From an uncultured Thermomicrobiales bacterium (lineage in GTDB: Bacteria; Chloroflexota; Chloroflexia; Thermomicrobiales; UBA6265): a stretch of DNA of 5,344 nt. The position numbers were made by a program, and so were the translations under genes. How positions within the stretch are numbered: position 1 is the stretch's first letter; every line of letters begins with the position of its first letter. Location: positions 1 through 5,344 of the forward strand of contig CADCWJ010000361.1 in assembly GCA_902806365.1 (NCBI GenBank). The letters are read 5' to 3'. Below are positions 1-4,776 of this stretch, one piece after another. The notes beneath the pieces were generated by a model. That model had not been told where the DNA came from. It worked only from the letters and a program-made list of their open reading frames with translations, and did no database searches.

Positions 1-414
1 CTGGCGGATCGCATAGTCGTAGCCGTTGCGCTGGGCGCGCTGGATGATGACCTCGGTTTTCGGGAATCCATTTAGCGACGGGAAGTGCGCGATCCGGTCC
101 GGATCGGTTCCGGCGAGACAAGCGGCGACGGCGACGACGATCCCGCCGGCCGCACCCGACGAGACGTAGGCGGCGTCGTTGTGCGTGAGCCGGGCGATCC
201 GCTCGCCGACGGCCTGCTGGAGCGCGGGGAGATCGACGAAGTGACGGGAACCCTCGGCCATCGCCGCGATTACCCCGGGGGCGAGTAGTGAACCGCCGAG
301 CCGGGTGAGGGTCGCGGCGGCGTTGATCACGGGGCGCAGCCCGAGCGCGCGCGGGCCTGCACCGGTACCGTCCGGAGATTCCATCGTCGTTGGGACGCGG
401 TCGGCGGCAGTCAT
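1..414 (-). CDS. SelA/DgaE-like PLP-dependent enzyme, N-terminal part (cut by window edge)
   Basis: The reverse strand from the ATG at 414-412 is open to the window edge and gives 138 residues; the rest lies outside. Translation shows 'LRPVINAAATLTRLGGS' (residues 26-42), 'HFVDLPALQQAVGERIARLT' (58-77), 'AAYVSSGAAGGI' (81-92) and 'RAQRNGYDYAIRQ' (126-138). This pattern is typical of the fold-type I PLP enzymes related to SelA (selenocysteine synthase) and D-glucosaminate-6-phosphate ammonia-lyase (DgaE). The lysine that would carry PLP lies in the missing part, so the substrate cannot be told. SelA proper is unlikely: close relatives of this type are usually annotated as sugar-acid or amino-acid lyases or as class V-fold aminotransferases. 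The start is supported by a GGAGGA ribosome binding site (421-426) six bases upstream; the next in-frame ATG, at residue 11, has no such site. The gene is cytoplasmic in character, with no signal peptide. Family assignment is firm, function open. Confidence 0.82.
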   Translation of the reverse strand, partial: MTAADRVPTTMESPDGTGAGPRALGLRPVINAAATLTRLGGSLLAPGVIAAMAEGSRHFVDLPALQQAVGERIARLTHNDAAYVSSGAAGGIVVAVAACLAGTDPDRIAHFPSLNGFPKTEVIIQRAQRNGYDYAIRQ

Positions 415-420
415 GCACGT

Positions 421-426
421 TCCTCC
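421..426 (-). promoter_or_regulatory. Ribosome binding site of the SelA/DgaE-like gene
   Basis: The reverse strand reads GGAGGA here, six bases before the ATG at 414-412. It decides the start in favour of that ATG over the in-frame ATG at 384-382. Confidence 0.7.
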
Positions 427-554
427 GATACCGAGCGACACGTCCGGGTAGGCCGCGCGTCTCCGGGAGTGTCCCGCACGAGAGGAGATCGGGGAAGCGG
501 GCGGAGCCTTGAAGAGCGGATGTCTGCGATCGAAACGCTATTTGATGCCACCAT

Positions 555-593
555 GCAGACACCGGGAGAGGATGTTCCTCTCCCGGTGTCTGC
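555..593 (-). terminator. Perfect 17-bp hairpin downstream of the cupredoxin-like gene
   Basis: Bases 555-571 and 577-593 are exact reverse complements of each other (17 of 17) around a 5-base loop. The hairpin lies about 40 bases past the stop codon of the cupredoxin-like gene at 634-1623 and ahead of the SelA-like gene, so its natural role is to end the leftward transcript or protect its 3' end. No run of T follows on the minus strand, so it is not a textbook rho-independent terminator. A weaker 7-bp inverted repeat with a 3-base loop (617-633) sits directly between the stop codon and this hairpin. It pairs fully (with one G-U) only on the plus strand, so it may be incidental. Confidence 0.65.
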
Positions 594-633
594 GTTTACC
601 TTGTATTGAAGGGATCGGGCCGCTAAGCGGTCC

Positions 634-1623
634 CTACTCCCCGACTTCGACCACGGTGTACATGCCCTTGAACGCGTGCGGCATGCCGTCGGCCAGGTCC
701 GGGAAGAAGCAGACCATCGCTACCATGCCGGCCTCAAACGTGACCGGAATCCAGACTGTGGTGCCGGTTGATTGGGTGCCCGAGAAGAATCCACCCTCGA
801 AGGAGAGGTCCTCATCCGGATTGAGGTCGGAGTACACCGGCGGCGTGCCGGTCATGCCCGCCGCAGCCTCTTCCTCAATGGCGACCGCAAGCTGTTCCTG
901 CGTCAAGTCGTCCGGTCCAGGGGCTCCGAAGACAAAGTGCGGCTGGGCCCCCTTGTTCTCGATCTTGAGGATCTGCTGTCCCGCCGTCAACTCGCCTTCC
1001 GTCACCTCGATGACGTACTCGGCCATGGACAACGTCGCGCTGGACTCTGGCTCGACCAGGTCCGTTGGCATCTCGCCGGTGACCTCGAACACGACCGGCT
1101 CCTGAGCTGCTTCCTCGTTATCCGCCCAGGCAATCCACTCGCCTGGCGGCAGGTCAAGCACGATCTCCGCCGACTGGCCAGGCATGGCATACGTGCCACC
1201 CGCATACAGGGATTCGAACACGGCGGGCGGAGGACCACCCATCCCCTCTCCGCCGTCGGCCGGGGTCGCGTTCGCCTCACCGATCGGGGTCGACGGCACC
1301 GCGCCAACCCCGGTCTCGTCCGGTGGGCCGGACAGGAGTCCGAGGAACTCCTCGGCCGACATTCCCGCTGGCTGGAGAAAGGAGACACCGCCGCCGTCCT
1401 CCCCGGTGTCCTCGGCGGGGGTGACGGTCACCAGATAGCGGCCGGCCTCCAGGGATTCGGGGATGCCCTCAAAGCCTGAGGCCGTGACAGTGACATCGAG
1501 GACCGGCAGGCCGAGCTCCGCGAGCCCGCTCTCCGGCGTGGCTTCCTGATGGGCCACAGCGGGCATCATGCCCACGATCAGTAGCAGCACCACTCCAACC
1601 AGCGCAAACATGTTCCGACGCAT
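634..1623 (-). CDS. Secreted protein with two cupredoxin-like domains
   Basis: The product has 329 residues. It begins with a Sec signal peptide: Arg-Arg at 2-3, a hydrophobic core at about 6-20, and 'PAVA' with cleavage expected after Ala24; it is therefore exported. The mature part appears to hold two related halves, about 41-184 and 201-329. Each has an 'AG' strand (60-61, 214-215), an acidic helical segment (88-97, 240-254) and a final beta strand region. The C-terminal half looks like a cupredoxin: 'ENKGAQPHF' with His229, then 'MVCFFPD' with Cys305, His316 and Met321 ('GMPHAFKGM'). These are the residue types of a type 1 copper site, but Cys to His is 11 positions apart instead of 3, so copper binding is uncertain. 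The N-terminal half lacks these residues. A linker rich in Gly and Pro lies at about 99-134. The ATG at 1623-1621 was chosen because it starts the signal peptide and has GGAGG (1633-1637) nine bases upstream. Redox or copper-related role is inferred only. Confidence 0.8.
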   Translation of the reverse strand: MRRNMFALVGVVLLLIVGMMPAVAHQEATPESGLAELGLPVLDVTVTASGFEGIPESLEAGRYLVTVTPAEDTGEDGGGVSFLQPAGMSAEEFLGLLSGPPDETGVGAVPSTPIGEANATPADGGEGMGGPPPAVFESLYAGGTYAMPGQSAEIVLDLPPGEWIAWADNEEAAQEPVVFEVTGEMPTDLVEPESSATLSMAEYVIEVTEGELTAGQQILKIENKGAQPHFVFGAPGPDDLTQEQLAVAIEEEAAAGMTGTPPVYSDLNPDEDLSFEGGFFSGTQSTGTTVWIPVTFEAGMVAMVCFFPDLADGMPHAFKGMYTVVEVGE

Positions 1624-1689
1624 GGCGCCATACCTCCGGGGTCGTGACCTGCGGGTCACCGGTCCGGGCCGCCGATCGCCGCCCGTATG

Positions 1690-1714
1690 CACGAGGGTAG
1701 GGCGCGCATGTTCC
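1690..1714 (-). promoter_or_regulatory. Candidate ECF-type promoter of the cupredoxin-like gene
   Basis: On the minus strand GGAAC (1714-1710) is followed after exactly 16 bases by CGTG (1693-1690). Many ECF sigma factors recognise a GGAAC-type -35 box and a CGT-type -10 box with this spacing. Transcription would begin near 1683, leaving an untranslated leader of about 60 bases before the ATG at 1623. The same window encodes an ECF-type sigma factor (2970-4559), which makes the match more attractive, but a five-plus-four base match can arise by chance. Confidence 0.4.
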
Positions 1715-1727
1715 AGAATTGTTCCAG
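1709..1727. repeat. Short direct repeat, one helical turn apart
   Basis: The 8-base word TGTTCCAG occurs at 1709-1716 and again at 1720-1727, an 11-base period that places both copies on the same face of the helix. It overlaps the candidate -35 box. The flanks CATGTTCC (1707-1714) and GGGACATG (1727-1734) are also nearly complementary, so this could be an operator or a duplicated -35 box. Confidence 0.35.
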
Positions 1728-1857
1728 GGACATGAACGAGGGGACGGGGGATCGTGTACGAAGCGAGATGCAATCGGGACGAGGTGTTTCCCCTTCACAG
1801 CTCCGGCTCCGGCAGGCTGCACGGTAGCGCCGTCTTCGCAGTGGTGATCACTGGTCG

Positions 1858-2343
1858 CTACGGGACCGGCGTTGCCATCCCTTCCGGAACGATCCCCGCG
1901 ACCGAAAAGGAGGCGGGTTCGTCCCCGCGGTTGCGAACGACCCCGGCCGCGAACGGCGGAAGCACGAAATAGGTGCCCGCTGTGACCGTAAACTCGGAGC
2001 CAGTGGAAAAGGTCTCGCCCTCCGCGTTGGGGGCCCCCGCCTGAAACACCGTGACCGGACGATCCACGTGCAGCACAGCCATGCCAGCTTCGACATAGGC
2101 GACCGCGAGCGACGGGTTACCGGAAAACTCGTAGATCACCCCCGCCGCGACGTGCAGCCGATAGAGTGATGGAGGATCCTCGGCGGCAGGGACGAGTTCG
2201 GCAGTGACCCCCGGCGCGATCTCGAATCCACCCATCGGGGGTGTCGCGTCCTGAGCACCCGCGCCAAGCGCCAAACGACCCGCGGACACCATGGTCAAGA
2301 GCATGACGACAAGAATTGAAGCCAGACCAACAACGCGACGCAT
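1858..2343 (-). CDS. Secreted cupin-like protein
   Basis: The product has 161 residues. A signal peptide is clear: Arg-Arg at 2-3, a hydrophobic core at about 4-19, and 'GAGA' with cleavage expected after Ala30, leaving a mature start of 'QDATP'. The mature protein reads as a single cupin-type beta barrel: 'LYRLHVAAGVIYEF' (60-73), 'LAVAYVEAGMAVLHVD' (79-94) and 'TAGTYFVLPPFAAGVVRNRG' (121-140). The second cupin motif is recognisable (Gly123, Pro130, Asn138), but the histidines and glutamate that normally bind metal in motifs 1 and 2 are absent, so it is probably a metal-free binding or structural cupin. The last residues are 'EGMATPVP'. Two starts are possible, 2352 and 2343. I prefer 2343 because a G-rich tract (2353-2358) lies nine bases upstream and the signal peptide then begins with its charged residues. 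The next gene, 634-1623, is 234 bases downstream and probably has its own promoter. Specific function is unknown. Confidence 0.75.
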   Translation of the reverse strand: MRRVVGLASILVVMLLTMVSAGRLALGAGAQDATPPMGGFEIAPGVTAELVPAAEDPPSLYRLHVAAGVIYEFSGNPSLAVAYVEAGMAVLHVDRPVTVFQAGAPNAEGETFSTGSEFTVTAGTYFVLPPFAAGVVRNRGDEPASFSVAGIVPEGMATPVP

Positions 2344-2485
2344 GTGACGCATCCCCCCGCGGGATTGACCCGCTTTCAACGGCCTCGACCGGATGGCAAC
2401 GAATCCTGCCCGGCATGACGGCCCGACCGACAATGGTTACGGAGAACCAATCGGCACCCGTGCCCACGAGCGTAGGGGGCGGTTG

Positions 2486-2761
2486 TTACAAGACTGTTCC
2501 ACCGCCGTAAAGACGAACCCGGCACACCTTGCGCAGCGCACTGTCGGCGGATCGAGGCGGCAGGTCGGGCCACAGAAGGTCGAGCACTTGATCCCGCGGC
2601 AGGCGATGAGCGGAGGTAGTGAGGAGCAGCAAGGGGAGCGAGCAGGCCGAGCGGCGCGGCCAGGCGCGTTCGGAAACGACCGAACCCCCGACATCGAACC
2701 GGAAGGTTCCGAACAAGTGCGCCCGGAGTGGCGGGGAGGAAACGCCCGCGGATGGGTCCAT
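2486..2761 (-). pseudogene. Truncated SARP/BTAD-type transcriptional regulator (winged-helix remnant)
   Basis: Read from the ATG at 2761-2759 this frame gives 91 residues. It matches the N-terminal winged-helix DNA-binding domain that opens SARP/BTAD regulators: 'LRAHLFGTFRFDVGG' (12-26), an 'AWPRRSACSLPLLLL' stretch (33-47), 'HRLPRDQVLDLLWPDLPP' (52-69) and 'SADSALRKV' (71-79). In intact relatives the last segment leads into the rest of the winged helix and then a long BTAD tetratricopeptide domain, often with more modules. Here the frame ends 12 residues later at a TAA with an unrelated tail ('CRVRLYGGGTVL'), and I found no continuation in the other two minus-strand frames. It is therefore most likely the 5' remnant of a decayed or deleted gene, or less likely a mini-regulator. 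The upstream ATG codons at 2842 and 2866 add only sequence unlike the family, and no good ribosome binding site precedes 2761. Confidence 0.55.
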
Positions 2762-2904
2762 GGTCTGAAGGGGGCCTTTCGTCGGCAGGCCGGGCAGGAA
2801 CCGCGGTTGATTATGGGGACCCAATCGTGATTGCCTCGTCATGCGCCGCACCCGCCCACGCGTCAACCGGCGTCTCCGGAGGGTTGCGCAATCGGAATCC
2901 AGGC

Positions 2905-2948
2905 GCCGGGCACCCCCGAAGCGCTAACGCACCTCGGAGGTGCCCGGC
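2905..2948 (-). terminator. Terminator-like hairpin after the sigma/F1-beta fusion gene
   Basis: Bases 2934-2948 and 2905-2919 form a 15-bp stem. The one position that is not Watson-Crick is C-A in plus-strand RNA but U-G in minus-strand RNA, so the stem is fully paired only in the leftward transcript. The loop itself can form a 3-bp GCG/CGC mini-stem (2921-2930). The stem begins 21 bases past the TAG stop of the gene at 2970-4559. There is no T run after it. Confidence 0.65.
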
Positions 2949-2969
2949 CCCCGTACCGGTTGCCAGCGG

Positions 2970-4559
2970 CTACCTTCCGGCGCGGATGCTTTCCAGCGAT
3001 CCTGCCATATACAGGTCATCCTCGGCGAGATCGTCGTGCTCACCCTGGATCAGTGCCTGGCAACCGGCGATTGCCTCCTCCCGCGTCACGAACACGCCGG
3101 GACGATTCGTGAACGCCTCCGCCACGTAGAACGGCTGGGTCAGGAAACGCCGCACCCGGCCCGCCCGCACTCGCACACTCGTGCCCCCGGCAGTCTCGTC
3201 GTCCGCGGAAACGTGAGCGGCACGCTCCAACAGGTCCCGCCCCTCCGACGCGACCTGAACGTGCTTCTCGCCCACCACGTCCGGATCGAGCAGGGTGGAG
3301 TTGGATCGGAGCGGGTCGATTGCCGGGTAGAGTCCTTGGGCGCCCAGCTCACGCGACAGGGCGATCACTGCGTCGCAGTTGGCCGTGAGCTGAGCCAGTG
3401 CCTCCGCTGACGGGTCTTCGACAGGCAGGTAGATCGCATGGACACTCGCCGATGTTCGATAGTCGAGCTCCCTGATTGTCGCTACCTCGGCGAGGGCTTC
3501 GACGAAAACGAGGATCGAGACCGGTGGAGAGTTGTTCCCGAGCCGCTGAATCAACTCCTCGACGAGCACCATCTTTCCCGTCTGCATGTCACCGGTGAGG
3601 GCGACTACGCCACCGGCCGGGATCGGACAGAAGGCATCGATCGCCTTGATTCCGGTTTCGAGCACCTTCCGATCCGATGCCGCCCGTTTCATCGATGCGA
3701 TTACCCGGCGAATGGACGCATGATCCAGCGGCGTTTTGATCGCGACCGCCGTGTCGACCACCGTCATGCCGGAATGGAGACTCCCCGTCAGGAGTCCGGG
3801 CGCGTTGACGGCGATGCAGCGAACGAGGTCGTCATCCAGATGCTGGGCGACCTCGGCCGTCAGCTCAATGCCGGCCGCCTCGTCGGTAACGGTCACCGCG
3901 TTGAGCACGGCGGGACGATGGGTGGGGGCGAACCGAACATCGAACAGTGCACCGTCGGTCCGGATAATCTGGCCGATCCGCTCGGCGAACCCTTTCGGCA
4001 CATCGTGCCGCTGGAATGCATCGCTGGTCATGGTGAGGAGCCTTTCTGCCTTGAGCCGCGTGCGGGCGGAACGCAACCGGTTGTTGACGGTGGTGACCGG
4101 TATGCCGAGGAACTCCGCCACGTCACGCTGGGGACGATCGTGAACGTAATGGAGGATCGTGACTTCTCGCTCCACGCGCGGCAGGGCGCTGATCGCCGCG
4201 AACAGCCGATCGACGCCATCACGCTCCATCGCCAGTTCTTCCGGGCCGGGCGTGGACGCGACGACAGGGTCGGTGGCGTCCAGCGGGGTTTCGCGGGAGC
4301 GACCGGCCCGCAGCAGGCGCAGGCATTCGAAGCGCACGATGCCGCGCAGCCAGCCTCCAAAGCGCTCGGGATGCTCCAGGTGGGCGAGCCGTCGCCAGGC
4401 GGTCACGAACGCCTGCTGGGCGGCGTCCTCGGCAAGGTGAAAATCACCAAGGCTGGCGTAGGCGTAGCCAAAGGCCATCGCCTGATACCGCTGCACCAGA
4501 CAGGTATAGGCATCGGCGTCGCCCACCCTGGCCCGTTCCACGAGCGCGGCCACATCCAT
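2970..4559 (-). CDS. ECF-type sigma factor fused to a degenerate F1 ATP synthase beta-like domain
   Basis: The product is a cytoplasmic protein of 529 residues. Residues 1-175 are a complete ECF sigma factor: region 2 at about 5-85 ('DFHLAEDAAQQAFVTAWRRL', 39-58; 'GGWLRGIVRFECLRLLR', 68-84) and region 4 at about 117-172 ('LPRVEREVTILHYV', 126-139; 'DVAEFLGIPVTTVNNRLRSA', 146-165). Residues 195-529 follow the F1 beta subunit in order: beta barrel ('GQIIRTDGALFDVRF', 196-210; 'EVAQHLDDDLVRCIAV', 236-251), 'VLETGIKAIDAF' (299-310), a P-loop 'GDMQTGKM' (323-330), 'IYLPVEDPSAEA' (376-387), 'IALSRELGAQGLYPAIDPL' (399-417), 'LDPDVVGEKH' (424-433), and 'RRFLTQPFYVAEAF' to 'DLYMAGSLE' (470-523). The P-loop Thr/Ser is Met330, and the Walker B and neighbouring segment, about 90 residues in normal beta subunits, is missing, as is DELSEED. 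Hydrolysis is therefore unlikely; nucleotide sensing or docking to F1 partners is inferred. The ATG at 4559 is preceded by AAGGAGG about nine to ten bases away. Confidence 0.88.
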   Translation of the reverse strand: MDVAALVERARVGDADAYTCLVQRYQAMAFGYAYASLGDFHLAEDAAQQAFVTAWRRLAHLEHPERFGGWLRGIVRFECLRLLRAGRSRETPLDATDPVVASTPGPEELAMERDGVDRLFAAISALPRVEREVTILHYVHDRPQRDVAEFLGIPVTTVNNRLRSARTRLKAERLLTMTSDAFQRHDVPKGFAERIGQIIRTDGALFDVRFAPTHRPAVLNAVTVTDEAAGIELTAEVAQHLDDDLVRCIAVNAPGLLTGSLHSGMTVVDTAVAIKTPLDHASIRRVIASMKRAASDRKVLETGIKAIDAFCPIPAGGVVALTGDMQTGKMVLVEELIQRLGNNSPPVSILVFVEALAEVATIRELDYRTSASVHAIYLPVEDPSAEALAQLTANCDAVIALSRELGAQGLYPAIDPLRSNSTLLDPDVVGEKHVQVASEGRDLLERAAHVSADDETAGGTSVRVRAGRVRRFLTQPFYVAEAFTNRPGVFVTREEAIAGCQALIQGEHDDLAEDDLYMAGSLESIRAGR

Positions 4560-4569
4560 CGACTCAGCA

Positions 4570-4576
4570 CCTCCTT
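4570..4576 (-). promoter_or_regulatory. Ribosome binding site of the sigma/F1-beta fusion gene
   Basis: The minus strand reads AAGGAGG here, ten bases before the ATG at 4559-4557. It fixes the start at the sigma region 2 domain and argues against the in-frame ATG at 4706, whose extra 49 residues look like translated leader DNA. Confidence 0.75.
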
Positions 4577-4776
4577 GCGCAACCGTATTGCTTACCCTGC
4601 ATACAAGTGCCAGGCATCGCGCAATCGCTGTATGGGTGGCCGAGGCAATCGAGATATTCGGAACGCGGCGTCGCCGAAAGGGGATAGGTAGCCGGGGTGT
4701 TTGCAAGATCAGGAAGAAGGAAGCGCCGAGCTGATTCAGGGATTTGGGGATGAGTGGAGCATTGAAGGCATCCGCG

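Noticed and set aside
1..414. True selenocysteine synthase (SelA) and a selenium operon
   Set aside because: The sequence matches the wider SelA-related PLP group, but no selB, selC tRNA or SECIS-like feature is in the window, and the key region is missing.
509..1479. Plus-strand open frames over the cupredoxin-like gene
   Set aside because: They are antisense shadows of a gene with a signal peptide and domain pattern; no plausible start signals or motifs were seen.
1624..1773. 50-residue N-terminal extension of the cupredoxin-like gene
   Set aside because: It would place Arg/Pro-rich sequence before a normal signal peptide, and it overlaps the candidate promoter; the ATG at 1623 has a good ribosome binding site.
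1839..1853. Small hairpin with GTGATCAC palindrome after the cupin stop codon
   Set aside because: The stem is only about 5 bp and no T run follows; too weak to call a terminator.
2393..2830. Plus-strand open frame of 145 codons
   Set aside because: It runs antisense to the SARP/BTAD remnant, which shows real family motifs; the plus-strand translation has none that I recognise.
4575..4660. Possible sigma-70 promoter ahead of the fusion gene (TTGCGC with TATGCA)
   Set aside because: The spacer is 15 bases and both boxes are poor matches; no reliable promoter can be named.
3438..4691. Plus-strand open frame of 417 codons across the fusion gene
   Set aside because: It is antisense to the sigma/F1-beta gene, whose protein matches known families throughout; the translated plus-strand sequence is low in hydrophobic structure and resembles no family. 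High GC makes such shadows common.
4560..4706. 49-residue N-terminal extension of the sigma/F1-beta gene
   Set aside because: The extra residues do not resemble sigma factors, and AAGGAGG sits ahead of the ATG at 4559.
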